NCBI RefSeq assembly: GCF_009709675.1
Contig: NZ_WMLB01000033.1
Coordinates: 62,001 to 126,000, forward strand
Direction: 5' to 3'
Length of the DNA: 64,000 bases
Source of the DNA: Agromyces bracchium
GTDB lineage: Bacteria; Actinomycetota; Actinomycetes; Actinomycetales; Microbacteriaceae
Shown here: in pieces, positions 29,187-38,509 of the stretch
Numbering within the stretch: the first letter of the stretch is position 1
Layout: the number at the start of each line of letters is the position of its first letter
The notes under the pieces: model-generated
The model's database searches: none
Told to the model about the DNA's origin: nothing
Seen by the model: only the letters and a program-made list of their open reading frames with translations
Program-made: the position numbers and the translations under genes

Positions 29187-30083
29187 GTGAATGCTCGCTA
29201 TGTGGTCCGTCGATCAGCCTCTGCCGTCTACGACGAGCCGGGTGGCCTGGCGCCGGGGTCGATCGGACTGACGCGGTGGCGCGCGGTGGGGTTCGAGGAC
29301 GGGGCTTCGCACACGGACTTCGGCGTCACGCGACTGGCGTCAGGAGGACGGGTGCCGGCGCACGTGCACTCGTTCGAGGAGTCCTTCCACATCCTCGACG
29401 GCGAAGTGGTGCTGACGACGGCTGAGACGACCGTGCACCTCGTCGCGGGCGACTACGGCGTGATTCCGGTGGGCATGCCGCATGCGTGGCAGTCGATCGG
29501 CGAGGCCGGGGCGGAGTGGGCGGACATCTTCGCGCCGCCGCCCCGGCAACGGTACGGATCGGACACGTATCGGGTCGCGGGGATCGTGCCGGGCGATCCG
29601 ATTCGCGTCGACCCGCGCGACCCGCGCACCCGCGCCTTCGGCGCGATCTCGACCGACCAGATGGACCCGCGGCGTCAGTCGCAGGAACTGCTCGCCCAGT
29701 CGGCGAGCATGCGCACCGCACTGCTCGTCTACAGCGGCATCTCGCTCAAGATGATGGTGGACTCCGACCTCGGCTCGGTGCTCTCGACGATGTTCATGGT
29801 GCAGTACGAGCCCGACGGCAAGGCAGGACCTCACGATCACCCGCTCGAGGAGGCCTACCTGATCCTCGATGGCGAGGTCGACGCGACGTTCGACGGGGAG
29901 ACGTTCCGCCTCGGGCCGCGCGACGTCGCCTGGGCCGGGGTCGGCTGCGTCCACTCGTTCCAGGCCACGGGTGCTCCGGTGCGCTGGCTCGAGACGCAGT
30001 CCCCGCAGATGCCGGCGCGGCACGCGTACCGCTTCCGGCGGGACTGGGACTACCTGACCGAGCGGCTGGAGGAGCGGGCATGA
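29187..30083 (+). CDS. Bicupin protein
   Basis: 298-residue protein with two cupin barrels. Cupin 1 has HVHSFEESFHILDGE and a PVGMPHAW ligand; cupin 2 has GPHDHPLEEAYLILDGEV and VGCVHSFQATG, so both metal sites look intact. The overall plan resembles ureidoglycine aminohydrolase-like or oxalate-decarboxylase-like bicupins, but the sequence differs from the allE product at 17077. GTG 29187 is chosen because GGAGG lies 6 bases upstream; an earlier ATG at 29136 would fall within the promoter. First gene of an island operon; its stop overlaps the next ATG. Confidence 0.82.
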   Translation: MNARYVVRRSASAVYDEPGGLAPGSIGLTRWRAVGFEDGASHTDFGVTRLASGGRVPAHVHSFEESFHILDGEVVLTTAETTVHLVAGDYGVIPVGMPHAWQSIGEAGAEWADIFAPPPRQRYGSDTYRVAGIVPGDPIRVDPRDPRTRAFGAISTDQMDPRRQSQELLAQSASMRTALLVYSGISLKMMVDSDLGSVLSTMFMVQYEPDGKAGPHDHPLEEAYLILDGEVDATFDGETFRLGPRDVAWAGVGCVHSFQATGAPVRWLETQSPQMPARHAYRFRRDWDYLTERLEERA

Positions 30084-30787
30084 GCGAGCGCACGACCGTC
30101 GTCGTCGGCGGGACCTCGGGGATCGGGCTCGAGATCGCGAAGGCGGTCGTCGCCCGGGGCGACCGCGTCGTCCTCACCGGCCGGGATCAGGCGCGCGCGA
30201 ACGAGGTCGCCGCGTCGATCGGCGATCGGGCGACCGGGGTGGCGGTCGACATCTCGGAGCCCGAGACGATCGCCGAGCGCCTCGCACCCATCGGCCCCGT
30301 GCACGGCCTCGTGCTCGCCGCGATCGAACGCCACGCCAACACCGTTCGCGAGTACGACGTCGCTCGCGCGACCCGGCTCGTCACCCTCAAGCTCGTCGGC
30401 TACACCCAGGTGGTCCACACGCTGCTCGGTCGCATGGAAGAGTCGGTCGACACCGGCATCGTGCTGTTCGGCGGACGCGCGAAGGACGCACCGTATCCGG
30501 GGTCGACCACGGTGTCGACCATCAACGGCGGCGTCGAGGGCCTCGTGCGCAGTCTCGCGCTCGAGCTCGCGCCGATGCGTGTCAACGGCCTGCACCCCGG
30601 GATCGTGGGCGACAGCCCGTTCTGGGCCGGCAAGCCCGAGGGCGTACTCGACGGGTACCGCTCCCGCACTCCCGGCGGCGAGCTGGCGACGATGGCCGAC
30701 ATCGTGGGCGCCACGGTGTTCCTGCTCGAGAACCGGGGCGTCTCGGGCACCAACCTGTGCGTCGACCGCGGGTGGCGCATCACCTGA
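30080..30787 (+). CDS. SDR-fold protein lacking the catalytic Tyr and Lys
   Basis: 235-residue short-chain dehydrogenase fold with a good cofactor motif (VVVGGTSGIGLEIAKAVVARG). The usual YxxxK is absent: in GSTTVSTINGGVEGLVRSL the expected Tyr and Lys positions are Val145 and Asn149, and the catalytic Ser region reads VLFGGRA. Downstream structure is normal (ALELAPMRVNGLHPGIV, then GTNLCVDRGW). It is either a non-oxidoreductase SDR (for example a lyase or isomerase) or a binding protein. ATGA overlap with the bicupin gene indicates joint function. Confidence 0.85.
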   Translation: MSERTTVVVGGTSGIGLEIAKAVVARGDRVVLTGRDQARANEVAASIGDRATGVAVDISEPETIAERLAPIGPVHGLVLAAIERHANTVREYDVARATRLVTLKLVGYTQVVHTLLGRMEESVDTGIVLFGGRAKDAPYPGSTTVSTINGGVEGLVRSLALELAPMRVNGLHPGIVGDSPFWAGKPEGVLDGYRSRTPGGELATMADIVGATVFLLENRGVSGTNLCVDRGWRIT

Positions 30788-30827
30788 GGCCTGGCGCTCC
30801 GTCCGGATCACTCAACGAGGAGGAACC

Positions 30828-32270
30828 ATGACCGACGCACCCGCACGACCCCGACCCGACGAGTTCGCCTCCGGTCGGCCCGTCGTCTTCCGGAACGCGA
30901 CGGTGATCACCGTCGACTCCCAGGGCGTGCTCGAGAACGCCGACGTGCTCATCAGCGGCGACACGATCGCCGGCGTGGGGCCGAAGCTCGAGGTGCCCGG
31001 CGACACGCTCGAGATCGATGCCTCCGGCGGCATCGTCATGCCCGGCATGATCGACACGCACCGCCACATGTGGCAGACGGGGCTGCGCGGCTACGGCGGC
31101 GATTGGGCGCTGAGCCAGTACTTCGTCTTCTACTACCTGACCTGGGGTGAGGTCTTCCGGCCGGAGGACATCTACGCGGGCAACTTGCTCAGCGCGCTCG
31201 AGTCGATCGACCAGGGCGTCACGACGACGCTCGACTGGTCGCATGCACTGCGCACGCCGGAGTACGGCGAGGCGGCGCTGCAGGCGTTCCGCGAGATACC
31301 CGGGCGCTTCGTGCTGGCGTACGGCAACTACCTCGGCGCACCGTGGGAGTGGGCGAACAGCCCGGAGTTCCGGACGTTCGTGACCGACAACTTCAACGCG
31401 CCCGACGACATGCTGGGCCTCCAGATGGCCTTCGACGTCCCGGCCAGCGAGGAGTTCCCGGAGGCGGCCGCGTTCCGGGCCGCTCGCGACCTCGACCTGC
31501 GGGTGACGACCCATGCCGGCGTCTGGGGCGTCACCACGGACCAGAGCATCGCGCACATGTACGACGGCGGATGGATGACCGACAAGGTCACCTACGTGCA
31601 CGGCTCATCGCTCAGTCCCGAGAGCTACCAGAAGATCGCCGCCACCGGCGGCACCGTCTCGGTCGCGACCGAGAGCGAGCAGAGCGCCGGACAGGGCTAC
31701 CCGTCGACCTGGGAGATCCGCAAGTACGGCATCCCGGCGTCGCTGTCGATGGACACGAGCGTGTGGTGGAGCGCCGACTTCTTCTCGGCGATGCGCGCGA
31801 CGCTCAGCGCGTTCCGCTCACGTGATCACCTCGAGCTGCAGTCCCGCGGTGAGACGGTCAACGTCAACCGGCTTCGCGCCGAGGACGTCGTGTGGCAGGC
31901 GACGATGGGCGGTGCCACGACGCTCGGAATGACCGACACGATCGGCTCGCTGACCGTCGGGAAGAAGGCAGACCTTGTGCTCATCAGGAACGACGAGTCG
32001 CCCGCGATGACGCCGATCCTGAACCCCTACGCCCACGTGGTGTACCAGGCGGGCACCGCCGACGTGCACACCGTCGTCGTGAACGGCAGGGTCGTGAAGT
32101 ACGACGGCGAACGCATCGGCCTACCGCTGGCGCCTGTACGTGACAAGGTCGCCGCATCCGTGAACCACGTGCGCAGCACGATGGGCAAGCAGGCGTGGGA
32201 CGAGTGGATGCACCCGCAGATCCCGGACGATGAGCCGATCGCGAACCCCTATCAGTACAAGGAGGACTAG
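30828..32270 (+). CDS. Amidohydrolase-superfamily deaminase/hydrolase (TrzN/AtzB-like)
   Basis: 480-residue metal-dependent hydrolase of the subtype III group (chlorohydrolase, MTA/SAH deaminase, guanine deaminase relatives). Metal ligands: GMIDTHRHMWQTGLRG (HxH), VTTHAGVWG (His), YVHGSSLS (His) and LSMDTSVWWSADFF (Asp); no carboxylated Lys, as expected for the subtype. C-terminal LTVGKKADLVLIRND and VVVNGRVVKYDG are family-typical. GAGGAGG precedes the ATG. Third gene of the bicupin-SDR operon; its substrate is likely a cyclic amide, amidine or aminated ring (inference). Confidence 0.85.
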   Translation: MTDAPARPRPDEFASGRPVVFRNATVITVDSQGVLENADVLISGDTIAGVGPKLEVPGDTLEIDASGGIVMPGMIDTHRHMWQTGLRGYGGDWALSQYFVFYYLTWGEVFRPEDIYAGNLLSALESIDQGVTTTLDWSHALRTPEYGEAALQAFREIPGRFVLAYGNYLGAPWEWANSPEFRTFVTDNFNAPDDMLGLQMAFDVPASEEFPEAAAFRAARDLDLRVTTHAGVWGVTTDQSIAHMYDGGWMTDKVTYVHGSSLSPESYQKIAATGGTVSVATESEQSAGQGYPSTWEIRKYGIPASLSMDTSVWWSADFFSAMRATLSAFRSRDHLELQSRGETVNVNRLRAEDVVWQATMGGATTLGMTDTIGSLTVGKKADLVLIRNDESPAMTPILNPYAHVVYQAGTADVHTVVVNGRVVKYDGERIGLPLAPVRDKVAASVNHVRSTMGKQAWDEWMHPQIPDDEPIANPYQYKED

Positions 32271-32328
32271 CTGCGCGCGCTTCGGGCCCCGGGCGCGCGG
32301 GAGCGTGCGCCCGGGACCCGAACCGTGG

Positions 32329-32778
32329 TCACGGCTTCGGGTACTGCCAGATCTCGAGCTGGATGCCGTCCGGGTCGCGGAGATACGCCCACTGCGAGCC
32401 CGCCAGATCGCCGTCGGTGAGGGTGACCGGGGGGCCGTTGAACACGGCGCCCTTGTCGATGAGGTCGTCGTACGCGCTCTGCATGTCATCGACCACGAAG
32501 CAGATGTGGGATGACCCGACGTCGCCGTTCGCGCGGTCCCAGTCCTTGCCCTCGGGGTGGTGGTACTCGAGGAACTCGATGTTGACGTTGCCGACCCTGA
32601 TCATCGAGAAGGACAGGTCGGCTCCGTCGACCTGGACGCCGCGCTCGAGGTCGGGGCCGGAGCCGTGATTCACCGGGCCCGGCTCGAACCCGAACATCCG
32701 CGAGTACCACTCGAACGACCGCTTCATGTCCCGGACGGTGATGCCCACGTGGTGGACGCCGTCGACGGTGAAAGTCAT
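32329..32778 (-). CDS. VOC-family (glyoxalase-like) protein
   Basis: 149-residue vicinal-oxygen-chelate protein with two beta-alpha-beta-beta-beta units. Metal-ligand positions look present: VHHVGITVRDM, IEFLEYHHPEG, SSHICFVVDD and IQLEIWQYP. VOC proteins may be dioxygenases, epimerases or lyases. GGAG precedes the ATG. The gene is divergent from the SDR at 33079 across a 300-base region that contains two island operators. Confidence 0.85.
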   Translation of the reverse strand: MTFTVDGVHHVGITVRDMKRSFEWYSRMFGFEPGPVNHGSGPDLERGVQVDGADLSFSMIRVGNVNIEFLEYHHPEGKDWDRANGDVGSSHICFVVDDMQSAYDDLIDKGAVFNGPPVTLTDGDLAGSQWAYLRDPDGIQLEIWQYPKP

Positions 32779-33078
32779 CTCCACTCCTTCGTGCCGTGCT
32801 GGACCGTGCATGACTGCACGCGCCAACTGAACGATTGCACTCAGACTCAACACCACAATGCGACGCTGCGCAAGCGTCGAGACGCTCGCCGGTCGATTCC
32901 ACGCGTGGCGAAGATCCGCGAATTTCCGGCGATTCAACGCCATGTTGAGCGACTGCGACCTTCGGGGCGCATCGGTCCCCCTGTTCACTTGATTTGACCC
33001 TTGGCAGGGTCTAAGTTCAGTTATAGTGAACACAAGGTGTCCAAGCCGACGCCGCCACGGAAGCAAAGGAGCATCCAC
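32779..33078. promoter_or_regulatory. 300-base divergent control region with two GTTCA-N7-TGAAC operators
   Basis: No gene was found in this AT-richer gap. GTTCAGTTATAGTGAAC (33015-33031) is a perfect-arm site overlapping a TATAGT -10 box (33022-33027) with TTGGCA upstream. GTTCACTTGATTTGACC (32983-32999) is a second site with one arm mismatch, 32 bases upstream, about three helical turns. A TGAAC half-site lies at 32828-32832 near the VOC gene. The two spaced sites suggest cooperative or looped binding. Confidence 0.7.
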
Positions 33079-33858
33079 ATGACCCGACGTCTCGACGGCC
33101 GGACGATCGTCGTCACCGGTGGCGCATCGGGGATCGGTGCGGCGCTCGCTTCCGGGTTCGCCGCCGAGGGGGCGAACGTCGTGATCGCCGACCTCAACCT
33201 CGAGGCCGCGGAGGCTCTCACCTCCGAGATCGTCGAGTCCGGTGGCAGCGCGGTCGCCTCTCGGGTCGACGTCACCGACCGTGAATCGGTACGGGCCGGC
33301 ATCGCCCACGCCGTCGAGCGCTACGGTCGCCTCGACGCCTACTTCAACAACGCCGGGATGAACTCGCCGATGAAGTTCCTCGATATCACCGAGTCGAACT
33401 TCGAGCTCGTCATGCGCGTCAACGCGCTCGGCGTGCTCGTCGGGATCCAGGAGGCCGCGAAGCAGTTCATCGCGCAGGGCGGCGGGGGCAAGGTCGTGAA
33501 CACCGCCTCGATCGCGGGACGTCAGGGCTTCTCGAGCTTCGCACCGTACAGCGCGGCCAAGGCCGCCGTCATCTCCCTCACGCAGGCGGGCGCGCGCGCA
33601 CTCGCCGAGCACGGCATCACGGTCAACGGCTTCGCCCCGGGCGTCGTCGCGACGCCGCTCTGGACGAAGCTCGACAGGGAACTCGAGGAGATCGGCGAGG
33701 GCCAGAACGGCTTCGACTCGATGTCCAGCGGCATCCTGCTCGGCCGACCGGCAGACCCCTCCGACATCGTGCCGACCGGTGTCTTCCTCGCGGCGGCCGA
33801 TTCGGACTACATCACGGGGCAGATCATCCCCATCGAAGGCGGCATGATCCTCGTCTAG
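33079..33858 (+). CDS. Short-chain dehydrogenase (butanediol dehydrogenase-like)
   Basis: 259-residue classical SDR with complete motifs: VVTGGASGIGAALA (cofactor), YFNNAGMN, the catalytic Ser in VNTASIAG and YSAAK. DLN after the second strand favours NAD over NADP. Overall look is of meso-2,3-butanediol/sorbitol-type dehydrogenases. AAAGGAG precedes the ATG. It leads a run of five genes (SDR, M24 protein, three zinc-type dehydrogenases) to the terminator at 38510. Confidence 0.87.
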   Translation: MTRRLDGRTIVVTGGASGIGAALASGFAAEGANVVIADLNLEAAEALTSEIVESGGSAVASRVDVTDRESVRAGIAHAVERYGRLDAYFNNAGMNSPMKFLDITESNFELVMRVNALGVLVGIQEAAKQFIAQGGGGKVVNTASIAGRQGFSSFAPYSAAKAAVISLTQAGARALAEHGITVNGFAPGVVATPLWTKLDRELEEIGEGQNGFDSMSSGILLGRPADPSDIVPTGVFLAAADSDYITGQIIPIEGGMILV

Positions 33859-33893
33859 CGAGGTTCGGCCCGACACCGAGAGAGCGGTTCACC

Positions 33894-35276
33894 ATGAAGA
33901 GCACGGGTACGACCGGAACGAACGCGGTCGACTGGGAAGCGCGCGTCGACTTCGATCGACTCCGCGACGATCGGCTGGCTCGGCTGAAGGCCGAACTGGA
34001 CCGCTCCGACCTCGGGGCGTTGCTCGCCTTCGATTTCTCGAACATCCGCTACATGACGGCCACCCATATCGGGACGTGGGCGATGGACAAGCTGATCCGC
34101 TTCAGCCTCCTGACGCGCAACAGCGACCCGATCTCGTGGGACTTCGGCTCGGCGGCCAAGCATCACAAGCTCTACAACCCCTGGCTGGACGTGACGAGCG
34201 CCGAGATGGACGCCGACCCCGACGCGCCGCACGAAGGTGCGAAGCGCCCCCGGCTCGAGAGCGGGGCGCGGGCGGGCATCTCGACGCTGCGCGGCGCGTT
34301 CCCGCCGGACGCCGAGATCGCCGAGGGCGTCGCGAGGAAGATCAAGCGCGAACTCGAGAAGTTCGGCGTCGCGAACCAGCCGCTCGGAGTCGACGTCATC
34401 GAGCTGCCCATCCTCTTCGCCCTCCAGCGCGAGGGCATCAGGGTCGTGGACGGTCAGCAGGCCTTCATGGAGGCGCGACGCATCAAGACCGGCGACGAGA
34501 TCCGGCTCCTGACCCAGGCAGCGTCCATGGTGGATGCGGCCTACGAGGACCTCTATCGATTCCTCCGCCCCGGCGTGCGGGAGAACGAGGCGGTCGGGCT
34601 CGTCGCGAAGAGCCTGTACGACCTCGGATCCGAGTACGTCGAGGGCGTGAACGCGATCTCAGGCGAACGCTGCTCGCCGCACCCGCACGTGTTCTCCGAC
34701 CGGCTCATCCGGCCCGGAGACCCGGCCTTCTTCGACATCCTGCACAGTTTCAACGGCTACCGAACCTGCTACTACCGTACGTTCGCCGTCGGGTCCGCGA
34801 GCTCCGCGCAGAAGGACGCGTACACCAGGGCGCGCGAGTACATGGACCGCGCGATCGCGCTCGTCCGACCGGGTGCGACGACGGCCGACATCGTCTCGGT
34901 ATGGCCCAAGGCGGAGGAGTTCGGTTTCCCCGATGAGGAGGCTGCGTTCGCGCTGCAGTACGGCCACGGCGTGGGGCTGTCGATCTGGGAGAAGCCGATC
35001 TTCTCGAGGCTCGTCTCGTTCGACCACCCCGAGGTGATCGAGGAGGGCATGGTCTTCGCACTCGAGACGTACTGGCCGTCGGCCGACGGCTGGGGCGCCG
35101 CCCGCATCGAGGAGGAGGTCGTCGTCACGGCCGACGGGTGCGAGGTGATCACGAAGTTCCCCGCCGAAGAGCTGCTCGTGGCCGGCCAGCGGTACTACGC
35201 GGTGGGCGGCCCGCTGAACCTCACGCGCGACTCCCAGTCGCACCTCAACACCGAGTGGGGACGATCGGGCGAGTGA
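33894..35276 (+). CDS. M24 (creatinase/Xaa-Pro peptidase) family protein with altered metal site
   Basis: 460-residue pita-bread-fold protein. The N-terminal domain (GALLAFDFSNIRYMTATHIGTW) resembles creatinase, Xaa-Pro peptidase and DddP-type proteins. Of the five M24 ligands, Asp281 (FFDILHS), His358 (GHGVGLS), a Glu in MVFALETYW and a Glu in RIEEEVVV are present. The second Asp is replaced: the normal YxxDxTRT reads YRTCYYRT with Cys292. It may use an altered metal site like DddP or none like creatinase. In the island it more likely cleaves a C-N, C-S or amide bond of a small molecule than a peptide (inference). Confidence 0.8.
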   Translation: MKSTGTTGTNAVDWEARVDFDRLRDDRLARLKAELDRSDLGALLAFDFSNIRYMTATHIGTWAMDKLIRFSLLTRNSDPISWDFGSAAKHHKLYNPWLDVTSAEMDADPDAPHEGAKRPRLESGARAGISTLRGAFPPDAEIAEGVARKIKRELEKFGVANQPLGVDVIELPILFALQREGIRVVDGQQAFMEARRIKTGDEIRLLTQAASMVDAAYEDLYRFLRPGVRENEAVGLVAKSLYDLGSEYVEGVNAISGERCSPHPHVFSDRLIRPGDPAFFDILHSFNGYRTCYYRTFAVGSASSAQKDAYTRAREYMDRAIALVRPGATTADIVSVWPKAEEFGFPDEEAAFALQYGHGVGLSIWEKPIFSRLVSFDHPEVIEEGMVFALETYWPSADGWGAARIEEEVVVTADGCEVITKFPAEELLVAGQRYYAVGGPLNLTRDSQSHLNTEWGRSGE

Positions 35277-35287
35277 AGGAGACGGTC

Positions 35288-36370
35288 ATGACCACACCCG
35301 TGGGCAACATGGAGGCCGTCGTCTACCACGGTCGAGGCGACGTGCGTGTCGAGCGACGTCCGATTCCGATCGCGGCCGAGGGTCAAGCCCTCGTCAAGGT
35401 GCTGCGCAGCGGTATCTGCGGCACGGATGCCACCGAGTGGAAGTCCGGTCCCATCATCTTCCCGATCGATCGGGTGCATCCGAACAGCGGCCACACCGGT
35501 CCGCTGATCATCGGTCACGAGTTCGTCGGCGAGATCGTCGATCTCCCCGACGGGCCGGTCGACGGCCTGCAGGTCGGGGACCCGGTGGCATCCGGTGCGG
35601 GCGTCTCGTGCGGCGAATGCGATCGTTGCGTGGAGGGGCGGACGAACCTCTGCGCGCGATACGCGACGCATGGCCTGAACGCCGACGGGGGCCTGGCGGA
35701 GTACGTCGCGGTCGAGACGTCGACGCTCGTGCGGATTCCCGACGGATGTTCGCTGGACGACGCCGGAGTCGCCCAGCCGCTCGCCGTCGGGCTGCATGCC
35801 GCGCGCCGCGCCGGCGCCCGCGACGGTGACCACGTGATCCTGTTCGGCGCCGGCGCGATCGGCACCTTCATCCTCGCCGGGCTGGTCTCCCTGGTGGACG
35901 CGGACATCACGGTCGTGGACTTCGCCGGCGAGCGCCTCGAGCGCGCCCAGCGCCTCGGAGCCACCCGCACCGTCCCGGTCGACGCCGACCTGCTCCCCAC
36001 GCTGCGGGAGATCGTCGGCAGTGCCGGTGCCGACATCGTGATCGAGGCGACCGGCGCACCCGGACAGCTCTCGAACGCGCTCGACCTCGTGCGCCAGGGC
36101 GGGACGATCCTCGGTGTCGGATTGCCGTCGGCGCATCAGGACCTCGACGTGCACCGGCTGGTGATGAACGAGGTGACGATCACCACGACCGTCGCGCACG
36201 TCTGCGACGAGGACCTGGGGCCGGCACTCGAGATCCTCGCGACCACCGACCTCGGCGACGAACTCGTCGAGGCGGTCTACCCGCTCGCCGAGGTGCCGCA
36301 CCAGCTCGCGCGTCTCGCGAACGGCGAGATCCGCGGCAAGGTCCTGTTCGATCCGACTCGATCCTCCTGA
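35288..36370 (+). CDS. Zinc-type alcohol dehydrogenase 1
   Basis: 360-residue medium-chain dehydrogenase with catalytic-zinc ligands in GICGTDATEW and GHEFVGE and the structural-zinc cluster in SCGECDRCVEGRTNLC. The Rossmann motif is LFGAGAIGTFILAG; D in VVDF after strand 2 favours NAD. AAGGAG precedes the ATG. Shares an operon with two related dehydrogenases, suggesting successive oxidation of diol or sugar-like intermediates. Confidence 0.9.
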   Translation: MTTPVGNMEAVVYHGRGDVRVERRPIPIAAEGQALVKVLRSGICGTDATEWKSGPIIFPIDRVHPNSGHTGPLIIGHEFVGEIVDLPDGPVDGLQVGDPVASGAGVSCGECDRCVEGRTNLCARYATHGLNADGGLAEYVAVETSTLVRIPDGCSLDDAGVAQPLAVGLHAARRAGARDGDHVILFGAGAIGTFILAGLVSLVDADITVVDFAGERLERAQRLGATRTVPVDADLLPTLREIVGSAGADIVIEATGAPGQLSNALDLVRQGGTILGVGLPSAHQDLDVHRLVMNEVTITTTVAHVCDEDLGPALEILATTDLGDELVEAVYPLAEVPHQLARLANGEIRGKVLFDPTRSS

Positions 36371-36430
36371 ACGCCGTGGCCGCTGCGCCGACGCGGCGGT
36401 CGCCCCGAACCCAGAAAGGCAGCCAGTGCC

Positions 36431-37489
36431 ATGAGAGCAGCCGTCTTCCACGACGCGAAGGACATCCGAGTCGAGGACGTCGCCGAACCGACGACCGTCG
36501 GCCCGCACGAGGTGCGCCTGAAGCCGTACTGGTGCGGCATCTGCGGAACCGACCTGCACGAGTACGCGGTCGGGCCGATCGTCATACCCACCACACCCCA
36601 TCCGCTCAACGGCTCGACCGCGCCGCAGATCCTCGGGCACGAGTTCTCGGGGGAGGTCCTCGAGGTCGGTGCCGAGGTGACGTCGGTGCGCGTGGGCGAC
36701 CGGGTCTCGGTCATGCCCCTGCTGTTCTGCGGCGCATGCTACTTCTGCCGGCGCGGGCTCAACCACCTCTGCACGTCGATGGCCTGCGTCGGCCTCAGCG
36801 ACGCGTGGGGCGGCATCGCCGAGCAGTGCGTCGTCCCGGAGTCGAAGGTGGCCAAGATCCCGGACTCGATGAGCGACATCCAGGGCGCGCTCGTCGAGCC
36901 GACCGCGGTCGCCGCCTACGGCGTCGATCGAGCGGGCGTGCGTCCGGGCGACACCGTGCTCGTCACGGGCCTCGGGCCGATCGGCGCGCTCGCGTCCCTG
37001 TACGCGGCGTCGCTCGGCGCGACGGTCTACATGTCCGAGGTGAACCCGAAGCGGCAGGAGCTCGCGCGCTCGCTCGACGTGGGCGAACTGCTCGACCCTC
37101 GGTCGACGGATGTCGCGGCGGAGCTCAAGGACCGCACCGGCGGCATCGGCGTCGATGCGGTCATCGAGTGCTCGGGCAACGAGATCGCGCTGCAGACGGC
37201 GCTCGCCTCGGTGCGAGCCTCCGGCAACGTCTCGCAGACCGGCCTGCACACCAAGCCCGCGGCGATCGACCCGATGGTGCTGTCCGAGCGCGACATCACG
37301 CTCCGCGGCACCTGGTGCTACCCGGTCACGGACTGGCCGCGCATCATCGATCTCATCGGCCGCGGGCGCGTGGACGTGGAGAAGGTCGTGAGCGCCCGCA
37401 TCGACATGGCCGACATCGTCGAGCAGGGCTTCGAGACGCTGCTCTCGCCGACCGGCGACCAGGTCAAGGTCCTCGTACGGGCCGAGTGA
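36431..37489 (+). CDS. (R,R)-butanediol dehydrogenase-like zinc dehydrogenase
   Basis: 352-residue zinc medium-chain dehydrogenase. CGICGTDLHEY, the long HPLNGSTAPQILGHEFSGEV loop and CGACYFCRRGLNHLC match the butanediol/diacetyl-reductase subgroup (Bdh/YdjL-like). Rossmann motif GLGPIGALASLYA. Expected to oxidise vicinal diols to ketols or the reverse. Sits between two other dehydrogenase genes in one operon. Confidence 0.85.
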   Translation: MRAAVFHDAKDIRVEDVAEPTTVGPHEVRLKPYWCGICGTDLHEYAVGPIVIPTTPHPLNGSTAPQILGHEFSGEVLEVGAEVTSVRVGDRVSVMPLLFCGACYFCRRGLNHLCTSMACVGLSDAWGGIAEQCVVPESKVAKIPDSMSDIQGALVEPTAVAAYGVDRAGVRPGDTVLVTGLGPIGALASLYAASLGATVYMSEVNPKRQELARSLDVGELLDPRSTDVAAELKDRTGGIGVDAVIECSGNEIALQTALASVRASGNVSQTGLHTKPAAIDPMVLSERDITLRGTWCYPVTDWPRIIDLIGRGRVDVEKVVSARIDMADIVEQGFETLLSPTGDQVKVLVRAE

Positions 37490-37509
37490 ACGAAGGAGAT
37501 CCGAGCAAC

Positions 37510-38484
37510 ATGAAGGCACTGCAGTACATCGCCGTCGGGACACCGTCGGTCGAGGAGCTTCCCGTCCCGGAGATCGCGGAGGACGAGGTGCTCGTCGCGG
37601 CCAGGTCCGTCGGCGTCTGTCACTCCGACATCGAACTGCTCGAGGGGCGGTACATCATCCCGTTCGAGTACCCGATCATCCCGGGACACGAATGGTCGGG
37701 CGAGGTCATGGCGGTCGGCTCGAAGGTGACGGGCCTCGCGAAGGGCGACCGCGTCGTGGGGGAGTGCGTCATCGGGGACGACCACTTCGGGTTCTCGATC
37801 AGCGGGGCCGCCGCGGAGTTCTTCGTGGCGAAGGAGAGCTGGCTGCACAAGCTCCCGGACGGTGTCTCCTGGACCAACGGCGCCCTGGTCGAGCCGTTCA
37901 GCGTCGCCTACTACGCGCTCATGCGCGTCGGCAACGTGAATGCCAGCGACACGCTCGTCGTGCTCGGCGCCGGACCGATCGGCCTGTGCGTCACGGCGGC
38001 GGCCGCCGCGCTCGGCGCGAAGACGATCGTCGCGGAGCCGAGCGCATCCCGGCGCGACCAGGCGGTGGCGCTCGGCGCCCAGCGCGCCGTCGACCCGGCC
38101 GAGCTCGATGAGGTCCTCGCGAGCGAGACCGGCGGTCGGGGCGCCGACGTCGTGATCGAGGCGAGCGGCCGGCCGGAGGTCATGGCCCGCGCGCTCGAGA
38201 TCGCCGCGTTCAAGGGCCGGATCGGGTACATCGGCATCGACGTGGGACGAGAGGCGCCGGCGAAACTCGGCCTCATCCAGTCGAAGGAACTCACCATCAC
38301 GGGCTCTATCGGGTCGCCCGGCGTGTGGCCCGAGACCCTGCGATTCATGGCAGAGGCGGGCATCGACCTGTCAGCGCTCGTCACCCGGCGCTTCGGCGTC
38401 GACGAGGCGACCGCCGCGCTCGAGGCCGCGCAGCGGCCGGCCGAGAACATCAAGGCGCACATCGAGTTCACGGCGACCGCCTGA
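37510..38484 (+). CDS. Medium-chain dehydrogenase lacking the structural-zinc lobe
   Basis: 324-residue alcohol-dehydrogenase-like protein. Catalytic-zinc residues are present (GVCHSDIELLEG, PGHEWSGEV), but the CxxCxxC structural-zinc lobe of its two upstream paralogues is missing, replaced by ECVIGDDHFGFSISGAAAEF. Rossmann motif VLGAGPIGLCVTAAA. The last gene before a strong terminator. The shortened lobe suggests a different oligomeric state or substrate from its neighbours. Confidence 0.85.
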   Translation: MKALQYIAVGTPSVEELPVPEIAEDEVLVAARSVGVCHSDIELLEGRYIIPFEYPIIPGHEWSGEVMAVGSKVTGLAKGDRVVGECVIGDDHFGFSISGAAAEFFVAKESWLHKLPDGVSWTNGALVEPFSVAYYALMRVGNVNASDTLVVLGAGPIGLCVTAAAAALGAKTIVAEPSASRRDQAVALGAQRAVDPAELDEVLASETGGRGADVVIEASGRPEVMARALEIAAFKGRIGYIGIDVGREAPAKLGLIQSKELTITGSIGSPGVWPETLRFMAEAGIDLSALVTRRFGVDEATAALEAAQRPAENIKAHIEFTATA

Positions 38485-38509
38485 CCTGCTTCGTCCTCCG
38501 AGACCGAAA

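Noticed and set aside
29187-30083. Second ureidoglycine aminohydrolase
   Set aside because: It is a bicupin of similar size, but it lacks the allE-specific start and C-terminal motifs and lies in a different regulon, so only the fold is called.
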